Part shown: positions 9,188-17,982 of the stretch, piece by piece | Numbering within the stretch: position 1 is the first letter of the stretch | How the letters are laid out: the number at the start of each line of letters is the position of its first letter | Source of the DNA: Xenophilus aerolatus | GTDB taxonomy: Bacteria > Pseudomonadota > Gammaproteobacteria > Burkholderiales > Burkholderiaceae_C | NCBI GenBank assembly: GCA_030418545.1 | Contig: QAIB01000004.1 | Span: forward strand, 1 to 64,000 | Length of the DNA stretch: 64,000 nt | Direction of reading: 5' to 3' | Notes under the pieces: model-generated | Seen by the model: the letters and a program-made list of their open reading frames with translations, nothing else | The model's database searches: none | What the model was told of the DNA's origin: nothing | Program-made: the position numbers and the translations under genes

Positions 9188-10324
9188 ATGCGCATCTTCG
9201 AGATCAGCGCCAGCCAGGCGCACGAACACGCCTCGCTCGCGCGCTTCATGCACCCGGGCGCCTGCGACGCCAGCTTCCTGTGGCTGTCGCTGACCCGCAG
9301 CGAACTGCAGGCCACGCTGGGCCAGGTCCAGGAACTGCTGCAGACGCTGTGCGGCACGCAGCTGGTCGACCTGCACGTGAGCGACCTGCTCAACGACCAG
9401 TTGCCCTCGCACTTCGACTACACCTCCCAGTACGACCTGCTGGTGGTGCGCCGCCTGGCGGCCGGCCAGCCCGACACGCCGGCGCCCAAGCCGGCCGGCG
9501 ACGCCACATCGCCGCGCCATGCCGGCCCGCCCGCGCTGCGCCGCATCGACACCCGGCCCGTGGGATTCGCGGTGTTCGACCGCGTGCTGCTGTCGGTGCA
9601 CCCCGAGGACGGTGCGGTGCGTGATGCCGTCGCGGCCAAGCTCAGCGCCGCCAGCACGCCAACAAGCGCGCCGGCCATCGACGTGCGGGCCACCTCGGCC
9701 CGCCTGCCGACCAGCCCGGCCGACCTGATGCTGCGCGTGGTGAACCAGATCGTCGACAGCTACCTCGCGCTGCGGCGCGACCTCACGAAGCAACTCGACC
9801 ACTGGCAGGAAGAGCTGATCGACCCGAAGACGCGCTTCTCGAACTGGGCGGCGCTGATGCAGTCGCGCCAGTCGCTGCACCACCTGGACGAGATCTGCGA
9901 GGACCAGCGCTCCGCGCTCCAGGACTGGATCGACGCGCTCGAGGCCCTGCCCGCGCCCGGCACGCCGGCCGCGGCGCGCGAACGCGAGCTGCTGCTGGTG
10001 CGCAGCCGCGACGTGCTGGAGCACATCGAGCGCGTCGTGCACCACGTCCGCCGGCTGGAGCAGAACGCCGAGACCGCGGTGCAGTTGCACTTCAACGTGC
10101 AGAGCCACCGCACCAACGACATCATGCGCGTGCTCACCGTGCTGACGGCGATCTTCCTGCCGCTGAACCTGATCGCCGGCATCTTCGGCATGAACTTCGA
10201 ATTCATCCCGCTGGTGCACAAGGCCGACGGCTTCTGGATCGCGATGGGCTCGATGGTGCTGATCGCCATCGGGCTGGTGCTGGTCTTCTGGCGCAAGCGC
10301 TACCTGGCACGCACGGCGCGCTGA
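9188..10324 (+). CDS. CorA-family divalent cation transporter
   Basis: A 378-residue protein with a long, mostly helical cytoplasmic N-terminal domain and two C-terminal transmembrane helices. The first ends in the CorA signature GMN (IAGIFGMNFEFIP), which forms the pore selectivity filter. A coiled-coil-rich stretch before the pore (DEICEDQRSALQDW onward) is typical of the stalk. It is likely a Mg2+/Co2+ channel; a ZntB-like role cannot be excluded. It is downstream of hemB and may share its transcript. A minus-strand terminator lies just after the stop. Confidence 0.88.
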   Translation: MRIFEISASQAHEHASLARFMHPGACDASFLWLSLTRSELQATLGQVQELLQTLCGTQLVDLHVSDLLNDQLPSHFDYTSQYDLLVVRRLAAGQPDTPAPKPAGDATSPRHAGPPALRRIDTRPVGFAVFDRVLLSVHPEDGAVRDAVAAKLSAASTPTSAPAIDVRATSARLPTSPADLMLRVVNQIVDSYLALRRDLTKQLDHWQEELIDPKTRFSNWAALMQSRQSLHHLDEICEDQRSALQDWIDALEALPAPGTPAAARERELLLVRSRDVLEHIERVVHHVRRLEQNAETAVQLHFNVQSHRTNDIMRVLTVLTAIFLPLNLIAGIFGMNFEFIPLVHKADGFWIAMGSMVLIAIGLVLVFWRKRYLARTAR

Positions 10325-10335
10325 AAGCACGCATG

Positions 10336-10366
10336 AAAAAAGCCCGCCGGTCGAGGACCGGCGGGC
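10336..10366 (-). terminator. Intrinsic terminator of the small exported protein gene
   Basis: A 10-bp stem (GCCCGCCGGT and complement) is followed by six T's on the minus strand. It lies 24 bases beyond the stop of the gene ending at 10390. It may also slow plus-strand transcripts from the CorA gene, although no T-tract exists in that direction. Confidence 0.85.
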
Positions 10367-10389
10367 CTGGATGCGAACTGCAGCAGTGC

Positions 10390-10752
10390 TTACAGCTTGG
10401 CGGCACCGGCCTGGGCGCGTGCACGCACGTCGACCGGGTTTTCCATCGTCGAGATCACGCGGCTGTTGACGCGCGATCCACCGGTGACGTTCTGGTCGGG
10501 CGCGGCAGCGGCGCGCACGGCCTCGGCCTGCACCAGCACGCGGTCCTTGGACACGGCAACGGTTTCCGGACCGCGCGAGCCGCGGGTCACGTTCTGGTTG
10601 GGGGCCGAGGCGGCCTTGACGGCTTCGGCGTTCACCGCATCGCGGCTCAGGGCCGAGACGGGGGCTTGCACGCCCTGGTAGCTTTCGGCATGCGCGCCGG
10701 CGGCGGCCAGCAGGGACAGGGCAGCGGCGGCGATGAGTCGTTGGGTGTTCAT
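10390..10752 (-). CDS. Small exported protein (DUF4148-like), paralogue A
   Basis: A 120-residue protein with a clear signal peptide ending AHA at about residue 22, so it is exported to the periplasm or outside. The mature part contains a motif repeated about 40 residues apart: AVKAASAPNQNVTRGSR and AVRAAAAPDQNVTGGSR. It is followed by its own terminator and has a good ribosome site (GGAGA). Such small, alanine-rich exported proteins are abundant in Comamonadaceae and their function is unknown. It is a paralogue of the next gene (shared ESYQGV/EEYQGV start of the mature protein). Confidence 0.75.
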   Translation of the reverse strand: MNTQRLIAAAALSLLAAAGAHAESYQGVQAPVSALSRDAVNAEAVKAASAPNQNVTRGSRGPETVAVSKDRVLVQAEAVRAAAAPDQNVTGGSRVNSRVISTMENPVDVRARAQAGAAKL

Positions 10753-10818
10753 GCGGGTCTCCAGAAGATGGACGGGGTCAGAAGGTGGGCCGCCGGTGGG
10801 CGGCCCGGGTGATTCGAA

Positions 10819-11187
10819 TCAGAGCGCTGCGCTGCGGGTGGCGGCGCGACGCACGGCCAGGCTGCCCTGGGTGTATTGCGAGGGGATCGTGCTGTTCACG
10901 AAGGCCTTGCGGTCCAGGTTCCACGTCGGGTCGTGGGCAGCGGCGACGGCACCGGCACGCACGGCGTTGCGGTCGGCCTGCGACACGATGGTGGCCGGCA
11001 CGCCGGCGTTGGCGCCTTCGGCGTACGGGTTGGCCGAGTGCGCGGCCACGACGGCCTGGCTGTTCACTTCGGCACGGCTGGCCACCGAGTTGACGGTGGT
11101 CACGCCTTGGTATTCCTCGGCCTGGGCGACGCCGACAGCGGCGACGAGGGACAGGGCGGCAACGGCGAGAATCTTCGAGGTCTTCAT
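10819..11187 (-). CDS. Small exported protein (DUF4148-like), paralogue B
   Basis: A 122-residue protein with a signal peptide (MKTSKILAVAALSLVAAVG, cleavage at AQA) and a mature start EEYQGVTTVNSVASRAEVNS like that of its neighbour. AVVAAHSANPY and AVAAAHDPTWN are internally repeated in the same way. It has an AGGAG ribosome site. It lies 66 bp upstream of paralogue A on the same strand and divergent from a LysR gene; the 238-bp gap upstream must hold promoters for both. Function unknown. Confidence 0.75.
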   Translation of the reverse strand: MKTSKILAVAALSLVAAVGVAQAEEYQGVTTVNSVASRAEVNSQAVVAAHSANPYAEGANAGVPATIVSQADRNAVRAGAVAAAHDPTWNLDRKAFVNSTIPSQYTQGSLAVRRAATRSAAL

Positions 11188-11425
11188 TTCTTACTCCTTG
11201 GCAATACGGTCGACGACAGAACGGGGTCGGGGGTGGGAGGCTGGCTCCGTCTCGTGGATCGGAGTGCCGCCGCGCTCGGGGCCTGGTTCAACCCGGGTCC
11301 GCTTCATGTCTGTCGCTGGCCCGTGGGATGAATTGTGGGGAGATTCGTTAGGTACAAACCCGCACAATTCGAACCACCGTGTTCGCGATCGAGAAACAAT
11401 CGCGCGCCTTGAAACTCCCTTGCTC

Positions 11426-12373
11426 ATGGACAGCCTCGACCTGATACGCACCTTCCGCGAAGTGGCCGCGCTCGGCAGCTTCTCCAAGGCCGCCAAGCGG
11501 CTCGACATGTCCAAGGCCACGGTGAGCAAGTACGTGGCCGAGCTGGAAACGCGCTTCGGCGTACGCCTGCTCAATCGCTCCACACGTTCGGTGAGCCTCA
11601 CCGACGCCGGCCAGTTGCTGCTCGACCGCAGCCAGCCGGTGCTGGAGATGGTGGAACTCACGCAGGCCGAATTGCAGGAGCGTGCCAACGAGCCGCGCGG
11701 GCGCCTGCGCATTGCGGCGCCCTACGGCATGGCCAGCGGTGACCTGCCGAACCTGCTGGCCGAGTTCATGGGCTATTACCCCGAGGTCACGATCACGCTG
11801 CAGCTGAGCAACCACACCGACCTGGCCGAGGACGGCATCGACGTGGAGCTGCGCTTCGGTCCGATCGAGAACGAGAACCTGATCGTGCGCAAGCTGCTGC
11901 AGATGCACATGGTGGTCTGCGCCTCGCCCGTGTACTGGAAGAAGCACGGCACGCCCACGCATCCCGAGGACCTGGCCGGGCACGACGCTCTCACGCTGCT
12001 GCGCCAGGGCGCGCACCCCGTGTGGCGCTTCGAGGACGGTGGCCAGGTGATCGACGTGCCGGTGAAGAGCCGCATGGAAGCGACCGAGGGCGCGCCGTTG
12101 ATCCAGGTGGCGATGCGCGGCTTCGGCGTGATCTACGTGCCGGCCCTGGTGGTGCAGCCGCACATCGACCATGGCGAGCTGGTGCCGGTGCTGCAGGACT
12201 ATGCGCGCAAGGACATGTGGCTGTCGGCCGCCTACCTGCAGCGCAAGCACAACAGCGCGGCGCTGCGCGCGCTGTTGGACTTTTTGCAGACGCGCATCAG
12301 CGCGCGCGGCAAGTACGGCGAGGCCAGCGCCCAGCGCGCGCGGGCCGGACGCAAGGGCGAGCAGGCGGACTGA
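11426..12373 (+). CDS. LysR-type transcriptional regulator
   Basis: A 315-residue DNA-binding regulator. The N-terminal winged HTH reads MDSLDLIRTFREVAALGSFSK and then AAKRLDMSKATVSKYVAELE; a substrate-binding domain follows. The frame is open far upstream, but ATG 11426 is the usual LysR start. Upstream a small inverted repeat CGAAC-N6-GTTCG (11370-11385) might be an operator. The gene is divergent from the two small exported proteins and converges on an amidohydrolase gene. Targets unknown. Confidence 0.9.
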   Translation: MDSLDLIRTFREVAALGSFSKAAKRLDMSKATVSKYVAELETRFGVRLLNRSTRSVSLTDAGQLLLDRSQPVLEMVELTQAELQERANEPRGRLRIAAPYGMASGDLPNLLAEFMGYYPEVTITLQLSNHTDLAEDGIDVELRFGPIENENLIVRKLLQMHMVVCASPVYWKKHGTPTHPEDLAGHDALTLLRQGAHPVWRFEDGGQVIDVPVKSRMEATEGAPLIQVAMRGFGVIYVPALVVQPHIDHGELVPVLQDYARKDMWLSAAYLQRKHNSAALRALLDFLQTRISARGKYGEASAQRARAGRKGEQAD

Positions 12374-12385
12374 GCCGCAGGAAGG

Positions 12386-13303
12386 TCAACGCACGCCGAA
12401 GACCTGCGCCGCGTTGTCCCAGGCCACGCGCCGCGCCAGCGCAGGCGGCAGGTCGCCCAGCCACGTGCGGTACCCCCGCATGATCTCGTCGTAGGAACTC
12501 CAGCGCTGGTTGATCCAGGTGTCGGAGCCGACGAGGAAACGGTCCGGAAAGGCCTCGATCAGCGCACGCCATTCCGCGCAGAGCTTGCCGCCTTCGCACG
12601 TGAGCCCCGGCCGGTACGACAGCTCGCCCATCAGCTTGGGGTAGCGCTCCAGCATCTGCCGAACGCGCGCCACGGGCGCCCCGCCGATGCCTGTATGCGC
12701 CCAGATGAGGCGGGTGTCCCGGCCTCTGGACGGCGTGTTCGCCATCAGCAGGTCCACGGCTTCGTCGTCCACGTGTGCCAGCACGGCCAGCTGGCGCTGC
12801 TCGGCCAGCACCATCAGCTTCCTGGCGACCGGCCCGTTGGCGTTCGCGCTCTCGTACAGGTGGAACTCGCCGATGCCGCGGTAGGGCCCGCTGGCCGTAC
12901 CGCGCGCCAGCTCGGCCAGCACCATCTCGTGGATGCTCTCGTCGCGGAACCAGTTCGTGTAGTCGGCTCGCGTGCGGTAAAGGCGCACGAAGGGCACGAC
13001 GGTGACGCCGGCCTCGCGCGTCTCGCGCAGCGCGGCCAGCGTGCGCGTGCCTTCGTTCGGCCGGGAGTTGCCGACGATGGCGCGCACACCGTTGCGCTGC
13101 ATGCGGGCCAGTGCCTCGGTGGGCGGGAATGGACCCGCGTCGCCGTTCCAGGCCTCTTCGTTGTAGTGCAGGTGCGTGTCGAAGATCGGGCCGGCGTAAT
13201 CGGCCGCCTGCGCACCAGCGGCGAATGCCATCGAAAAGACAGCGGCCACCGCCCAGCGGGCGGGCGCTGCCGCCCGGTTGGACTCGAAAGGACGGCGCAC
13301 CAT
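12386..13303 (-). CDS. Exported amidohydrolase-2 family metallo-hydrolase
   Basis: A 305-residue TIM-barrel hydrolase of the amidohydrolase 2 group (COG2159-like). It has a signal peptide ending GAQA-AD (about residue 34) and metal-ligand motifs DTHLH near the start, WAHTG in the middle and GSDTW near the end. Unlike most members it is predicted to be periplasmic. It lies 10 bp after a dienelactone hydrolase-family gene on the same strand, in a three-gene unit with a chromene isomerase. Substrate unknown. Confidence 0.82.
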   Translation of the reverse strand: MVRRPFESNRAAAPARWAVAAVFSMAFAAGAQAADYAGPIFDTHLHYNEEAWNGDAGPFPPTEALARMQRNGVRAIVGNSRPNEGTRTLAALRETREAGVTVVPFVRLYRTRADYTNWFRDESIHEMVLAELARGTASGPYRGIGEFHLYESANANGPVARKLMVLAEQRQLAVLAHVDDEAVDLLMANTPSRGRDTRLIWAHTGIGGAPVARVRQMLERYPKLMGELSYRPGLTCEGGKLCAEWRALIEAFPDRFLVGSDTWINQRWSSYDEIMRGYRTWLGDLPPALARRVAWDNAAQVFGVR

Positions 13304-13313
13304 CCGGCGCCAG

Positions 13314-13997
13314 TCAGCCGACGTACTTGCCGAACAGGTACAGCGTGCGCTCCTTGGCCGTGGCCGCCGCGCCGGCGTCGTAGGAGCCGCGCTGGTCGCA
13401 GTTGAAGCCGTGGCCGCAGGCGTAGACGTGCACCTCGACCTCCGGATGCGCCTTCTCGAAGGACTCGATGGTGTCCAGCGGAATCCAGTGGTCCTTGTTG
13501 CCGAAGTGCGCCATGACGGGCACCTTGGGCTTGCGCGCGGCTTCTTCGGGCGAAGTCATGCCGCCGCCGTAGTACGGCGCCGCGGCGGCCAGGCCCTCGA
13601 GCTCGCAGGCCGCGCGCCAGGTCAGCAGGCCGCCCCAGCAGTAGCCCACGATGCCGACCTTGCCCGCCTTGCCGGCGTAGTCGATGGCGGCCTGGATGTC
13701 CTGCAGCACGCCGGGCGCGGGCAGCGCCTCGACGGCGGTCTTGAGCTCGAAGCCGGCCTTCATGTCGGCCTCGGAGTAGCCCAGCTCCACGCCGGGCTTG
13801 ACGCGGTGGAAGGTGGCCGGCGCCACGGCCAGGTAGCCGGCCGCGGCATAACCGTCGGCCACTTCGCGGATGTGCGAGTTGACGCCGAAGATCTCCTGCA
13901 CCACCACGACGCCGCCCTTGGGCGTGCCGGCGGGTTCGGCCACGTAGGCGGGGAAGGTGAAGCCATCCTTGGCGGTGAGATCGATGAACTGGCCCAT
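13314..13997 (-). CDS. Dienelactone hydrolase family protein
   Basis: A 227-residue cytoplasmic hydrolase starting [20 protein letters not shown]. The nucleophile motif is GYCWGG, that is a cysteine as in dienelactone hydrolase, with the acid in FGNKDHW and the histidine in ACGHGFN. The family opens lactones in aromatic catabolism, but many members act on other esters. The chosen ATG 13997 has AAGGAG 7 bases upstream; a much longer frame is a shadow. It is co-oriented with the isomerase upstream and the amidohydrolase downstream. Confidence 0.9.
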   Translation of the reverse strand: MGQFIDLTAKDGFTFPAYVAEPAGTPKGGVVVVQEIFGVNSHIREVADGYAAAGYLAVAPATFHRVKPGVELGYSEADMKAGFELKTAVEALPAPGVLQDIQAAIDYAGKAGKVGIVGYCWGGLLTWRAACELEGLAAAAPYYGGGMTSPEEAARKPKVPVMAHFGNKDHWIPLDTIESFEKAHPEVEVHVYACGHGFNCDQRGSYDAGAAATAKERTLYLFGKYVG

Positions 13998-14052
13998 GCA
14001 ATGCTCCTTGTGCGGGTGAGTGGGGAAAAAGAAATAACGAGAGGAAGCGCGC

Positions 14053-14652
14053 TCAGCGGGCGAGCGCGCGTTCGACGAAATCGAGCCGGTCCTGGCCCCA
14101 GAACATCTCGCCGTCGACCACATAGGTGGGCGCGCCGAAGACGCTGGTGTCGATGGCTTCCTGCGTGAAGGCCTGGTAGCGCTCCTGCACCAGCGGCGTG
14201 CGTGCGGCGTCCAGCCGCGAGGCCGGCAGGCCCAGCGCAAGCAACAGTTCGGCCAGCACCTCGGCGTCGGCGATGTCGCGCTCGTCGGCCCAGACGGCCG
14301 CCATCACCCGGCCGGCGAGCTGCATCGCGGCCAGCGTGCCGTCGGCGCCCTCGACGGCGAGGATCAAACGCGCGGCGTCGTTGCCATCGACCGGGAAGAA
14401 GCGCGGGTGCAGGTTCAGCGGCAGCTGCAGGTGCCTGGCGAAGCGCTCGAGCTCCACCAGCCGGTAGGCCTGGCGCTGCGGTGCGCGCTTGGCCAGCGGC
14501 AGGCCGCCCGAGGCGGGGAAGACCTGGGCCAGGTCCATGGGCTTGAGCCGCACCGTCGCGCCGGCCGCGTCGGCCATCGCCATGAAGCGGGCGTGGCCCA
14601 GGTAGGTCCAGGGGCTGTGCGGCGCGAAGAAGTAGTCGACGGTCGAGGGCAA
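14053..14652 (-). CDS. 2-hydroxychromene-2-carboxylate isomerase family (DsbA fold)
   Basis: A 199-residue kappa-class GST/DsbA-fold protein beginning MPSTVDYFFAPHSPWTYLG. The serine in the SPW motif takes the place of the DsbA active-site cysteine, as in glutathione-dependent HCCA isomerases of naphthalene breakdown. FGAPTYVVDGEMFWGQDRLD near the C-terminus is the conserved cis-proline and substrate region (quoted in part). It heads the three-gene minus-strand unit with two hydrolases, which hints at catabolism of an aromatic or lactone compound. Confidence 0.88.
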   Translation of the reverse strand: MPSTVDYFFAPHSPWTYLGHARFMAMADAAGATVRLKPMDLAQVFPASGGLPLAKRAPQRQAYRLVELERFARHLQLPLNLHPRFFPVDGNDAARLILAVEGADGTLAAMQLAGRVMAAVWADERDIADAEVLAELLLALGLPASRLDAARTPLVQERYQAFTQEAIDTSVFGAPTYVVDGEMFWGQDRLDFVERALAR

Positions 14653-14797
14653 ACGGGTCTCCGGTGCGCCGGGCGGCGCGGCATGCGCAGGGCCGATGGT
14701 TTAATCCCGGCCCAGGAGGTGGTCGGCGGCGGGAGCGAGCATCCCGCGCCGGCACCGGTTGTACCCCAGGCGCCGCCTTCATGCAGGAGAAACCGCG

Positions 14798-15547
14798 TTG
14801 GACCCCCAAGTGCTCTTGATCACCGGCGGCAGCCGCGGCATCGGCGCCGCCACCGCCCTGCTCGCCGCCAAACGCGGCTTCGCGGTCGCCGTCAACTACG
14901 CCGCCAACTCCCTCGCCGCCGACGAGGTGGTGCGCCGCATCCGCGCCGAGGGCGGCAGCGCGATCACGGTGCAGGGCGACGTCGGCGACGAAGCCCAGGT
15001 CGTGGCCATGTTCGAGAAGGTGGACGCCAAGCTCGGACGCCTCACGGCGCTGGTCAACAACGCCGGCGTCGTCGATGTGCGCGCGCGGGTCGACCAGATG
15101 AGCGTGCAGCGGCTCGAACGCATGTTCCGCATCAACGTCACCGGCAGCTTCGTCTGCGCCCGCGAAGCCGTGCGCCGCATGAGCACCGCGCACGGCGGCA
15201 GCGGCGGCGCTATCGTCAACGTCGGCAGCGCCGCATCGCGCATCGGCTCGCCGGACCTGTACGTCGACTACGCGGCCAGCAAGGGCGCGATCGACACCTT
15301 CACCCTAGGCCTGGCCAAGGAAGTGGCGGCCGAGGGCATCCGCGTCAATGCCGTGCGTCCGGGCCTCATCGACACGGAGATTCACGCCTCAGGCGGCCTG
15401 CCCGACCGCCACCATCTGCTCGCGCCGCAGGTGCCCATGCAGCGCGTGGGCACGGCCAACGAGGTGGCCGCGGCGATCGTGTGGCTGCTCTCACCCGAGG
15501 CGAGCTACACCACGGGAGCACTGCTCGACGTGGGCGGCGGACGGTAG
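14798..15547 (+). CDS. SDR-family oxidoreductase
   Basis: A 249-residue short-chain dehydrogenase with NAD(P)-binding TGGSRGIG, NNAG and the catalytic Ser...Tyr-x3-Lys (YAASK). It may reduce 3-oxo groups as FabG relatives do; the substrate cannot be read from sequence. I choose TTG 14798, preceded by CAGGAGA at 8 bases, over an upstream TTG at 14759 with no ribosome site. It is divergent from the isomerase cluster and followed by a MarC gene. Confidence 0.88.
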   Translation: MDPQVLLITGGSRGIGAATALLAAKRGFAVAVNYAANSLAADEVVRRIRAEGGSAITVQGDVGDEAQVVAMFEKVDAKLGRLTALVNNAGVVDVRARVDQMSVQRLERMFRINVTGSFVCAREAVRRMSTAHGGSGGAIVNVGSAASRIGSPDLYVDYAASKGAIDTFTLGLAKEVAAEGIRVNAVRPGLIDTEIHASGGLPDRHHLLAPQVPMQRVGTANEVAAAIVWLLSPEASYTTGALLDVGGGR

Positions 15548-15592
15548 GCCCGCCCCGGCGAGGAACGACGATACGGAAAGCAAGGAACCGCC

Positions 15593-16246
15593 ATGGCCAC
15601 CTCGATGGATCTCATCAAGCCGCTGGTCACGCTGGTGGCCATCGTCAACCCGCTGGGCATCGTGCCCTTCTTCATCCACTACACGCAGGGCTACACCCAT
15701 GCCCAGCGCATGCGCACGGCGAAGGTGTCGGCCATCAGCGCCTTCTTCGTCATCAGCATCAGCGCGCTGATCGGCCAGCGGCTGCTCGGCTTCTTCGGCA
15801 TCTCCATCGCGAGCTTCCAGGTCGGCGGCGGGCTGCTGCTGCTCATCAGTTCGCTGTCGATGCTCAACGCGCAGCCGGCCGAGGCCAAGGCCAGCGCCGA
15901 GGAGGTGCGCGCCACCGAGGTCAAGGCCGCGATGGGCGCCTCGATCGCGGTGGTGCCGCTGACCATCCCGCTGCTCACCGGCCCGGCCACCATCTCGACC
16001 ATGGTCATCTACGCCACGCAGACGCGGCAGTGGTGGGAGCTCGCGATCCTGGTCGGCTACGGCATCGTGGTGGCTGGCATCACCCTCGTCGCCTTCCGCC
16101 TGGCCGACCCCATCGCCCGCGTGCTCGGCAAGACCGGCATCAACGTCATGACGCGGCTGATGGGCCTGATCCTCGCCGCGCTGGCGGTGGAGGTGATGGC
16201 CAACGGGCTGGGGAAGCTGTTTCCGATCCTGGAGCGGACAGCGTGA
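15593..16246 (+). CDS. MarC family integral membrane protein
   Basis: A 217-residue protein with six hydrophobic segments and the MarC/YchE signature (VNPLGIVPFFIHYTQG; PLTIPLLTGPATIST). Despite its name, MarC has no established role in antibiotic resistance; the function is unknown. It has an AAGGA ribosome site. It follows the SDR on the same strand and converges on the lipoprotein gene of the Mce operon. Confidence 0.92.
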   Translation: MATSMDLIKPLVTLVAIVNPLGIVPFFIHYTQGYTHAQRMRTAKVSAISAFFVISISALIGQRLLGFFGISIASFQVGGGLLLLISSLSMLNAQPAEAKASAEEVRATEVKAAMGASIAVVPLTIPLLTGPATISTMVIYATQTRQWWELAILVGYGIVVAGITLVAFRLADPIARVLGKTGINVMTRLMGLILAALAVEVMANGLGKLFPILERTA

Positions 16247-16316
16247 GCTCTTGCTATCAGCGGCCGGCCGGCAGCCAGACCGCCTGGCCGGGCCACCCGG
16301 ATCGTGGCGCCGCGCC

Positions 16317-16994
16317 TCAGCGCGCCTGATTCACCCACGCCACCATCTGCGCCACCGCCTCGTCGCTGGCGGCAGTGAGCGCCTTCACGCCACCGGCGGC
16401 GTCGTTGGTCGGCGCGGCCTGGCGCACGGTGAACACGCGCTGGCCCAGCACGCGCTCGCCGGCCGGCGAGCCGCGCACGAGCGTGGCGCGCACGCGCACC
16501 AGGCCCACGCTGGCGGTGGGCGATTCGAAGTAGTGGCTGAACTCGTCGAGCGAGATGCGCAGCACATCGGTGCTGCGGCCTTCGCGGCTGAGGTTGGCGG
16601 CCTCCAGCGTGCCGAGCACGGTGCGGCTGGGCGTGAGGCCGTCGCGCAGGCGCTGGCGGAACAGCTGCAGCGGCGGCTGCGTCCAGCGCGAGCCGGCGTA
16701 GGGACGCAGCTCGTTCGCGTCGGCGTAGCCGAGGCGGTAGTTGAGCGCGGTACCTTCCAGCCGAGACGCCGCCGTGTCCAGGTCGGCCAGCGTGATGGGC
16801 GGCAGCGCCGCGGCGCCCGGCGCCGGCACGGCGGCGACGAGCGGCCCGGGGCCGAAGTCGTAGAGCACGGTGCGGCTGGGCTTGTCGGGCAGCGCGCTGC
16901 AGCCGGCGAGCAGCAGAAAACTCAAGCCGAAAATGGCTGCGGCGCCCGTCCTGCCTGCACAAGCAGCTCCTGATTTCATAGCAAATCGCAACAT
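16317..16994 (-). CDS. PqiC/YmbA-type lipoprotein of an Mce transport system
   Basis: A 225-residue outer-membrane-type lipoprotein (ABC-type transport auxiliary component). The lipobox LLLAGC follows an unusual N-terminal region, MLRFAMKSGAACAGRTGAAA, whose DNA (codons 3 to about 25) is a copy of a dispersed repeat. The body shows the auxiliary-lipoprotein pattern (RTVLYDFGPG; ANELRPYAGSRW; LRDGL). ATG 16994 has AGGAGA 9 bases upstream; ATG 16979 is an alternative start. It is the last gene of the minus-strand operon with MlaD-, MlaF- and MlaE-like genes. Confidence 0.85.
   Translation of the reverse strand: MLRFAMKSGAACAGRTGAAAIFGLSFLLLAGCSALPDKPSRTVLYDFGPGPLVAAVPAPGAAALPPITLADLDTAASRLEGTALNYRLGYADANELRPYAGSRWTQPPLQLFRQRLRDGLTPSRTVLGTLEAANLSREGRSTDVLRISLDEFSHYFESPTASVGLVRVRATLVRGSPAGERVLGQRVFTVRQAAPTNDAAGGVKALTAASDEAVAQMVAWVNQAR
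16921..16988. repeat. Dispersed repeat, copy 3, within a coding sequence
   Basis: On the minus strand it reads GATTTGCTATGAAATCAGGA, then GCTGCTTGTGCAGG, GGGCGCCG and TTTTCGGCTTGAG. It matches the plan of the other copies and lies inside the start of the lipoprotein gene, where it encodes most of the signal peptide. Confidence 0.6.
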
Positions 16995-17010
16995 GTTCGG
17001 GGTCTCCTGC

Positions 17011-17982
17011 TCAGCGCCCGCCGGCGGCTGCGGGGGCGACGAAGCCGGCCTCGCCCGGCCCAGGCACCGGCGTGCCGGTGCCGTAGACCAGCGACTGCGG
17101 GCTGTCGGCAATCGTGTCGGCCAGGCGGCCCACGCGGCGCGCGGCCAGCGAGGTGTCGTCGGCTGCGCGGTTCAGGCGCGGCAAGGTGCCGTTGTTGATG
17201 GACTCGAGCGTCTGCTGCAGCGCCGCCGTGCCGCTGCCCAGACGGTCCATGGTCCCGCCCTCGGCGTTCAGGCGCGTGATGGTGGTGTTGAGCGTCTGCG
17301 CCACGCGCGCGAAGTCGGCGGCGGTGCTGCGCACGCTGCCGGCCAGCGGGGGGATGGCCGCCAGCGCCGGGTCGATGCGGGTCTTGAGCGTGTTGTCGAA
17401 GGCCTGGGTCACGCGGTTGGCGTTGGCGGCCACCTGGGCGATGTTCTCCAGCGCGTCTGCGATGCGCTGCTGGTTCTGATCGTTGAGCAGCCGGTTGGCG
17501 CGGCGCGTGATCTCCTCGACCTGCGAGAGGATCTGCTCGCCATGGTCCTGCAGCGACGCCAGCGCCGAGGGCCGCAGCGGCAGGCGCGGCGGGTCGTCGT
17601 TGTTCGGCACCAGCGGCTTTTCGTCGCCCTTGCCCTTGTCGTCCAGCGCGATGAAGGCCAGACCCGTGACGCCTTGGTAGGCCAGCGTGGCGTAGCTGGA
17701 GGTGGTGAGCGGCACGCGCTCGTCGACGCTGATGCGCACGCGCACGTTGCCGCGCTGCTTGGGATCGAAATCGATGCCCGTCACCTTGCCCACCATGATG
17801 CCGCGGTAGCGCACCGCGGCCTGGGGCTGCAGGCCGCTCACCGCGTCGCGGGTGGACAGCTCGTAGGTGTTGCGCACCGTGGTGTCGCGCGTGAACCAGA
17901 GGATCAGCGCAACGAGCACCGCCACCAGGCCGAGCACGAAGGCACCGGCGGCGAGGGCATGGGCTTTGTTCTCCATGATCAA
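17011..17982 (-). CDS. MlaD/Mce family substrate-binding protein
   Basis: A 323-residue periplasmic protein anchored by one N-terminal helix (about residues 8-30). The Mce domain follows (NTYELSTRDAVSGLQP, QAAVRYRGIMVGKV, GVTGLAFIAL), then a long helical region with coiled-coil character. Such proteins bind phospholipid or other hydrophobic substrate for an ABC transporter between the membranes. The start overlaps the upstream ATPase stop (ATGA), showing tight translational coupling. Confidence 0.92.
   Translation of the reverse strand: MIMENKAHALAAGAFVLGLVAVLVALILWFTRDTTVRNTYELSTRDAVSGLQPQAAVRYRGIMVGKVTGIDFDPKQRGNVRVRISVDERVPLTTSSYATLAYQGVTGLAFIALDDKGKGDEKPLVPNNDDPPRLPLRPSALASLQDHGEQILSQVEEITRRANRLLNDQNQQRIADALENIAQVAANANRVTQAFDNTLKTRIDPALAAIPPLAGSVRSTAADFARVAQTLNTTITRLNAEGGTMDRLGSGTAALQQTLESINNGTLPRLNRAADDTSLAARRVGRLADTIADSPQSLVYGTGTPVPGPGEAGFVAPAAAGGR

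Noticed and set aside
10733-12373. 546-codon frame ending in the LysR gene
   Set aside because: The first 231 codons run antisense through the small exported protein gene and the promoter region; LysR proteins start at the ATG at 11426.
16249-16310. GCTATCAGCGGCCGGCCGGC after marC as another dispersed repeat copy
   Set aside because: Only the GCTAT start fits; the rest does not align with the family.
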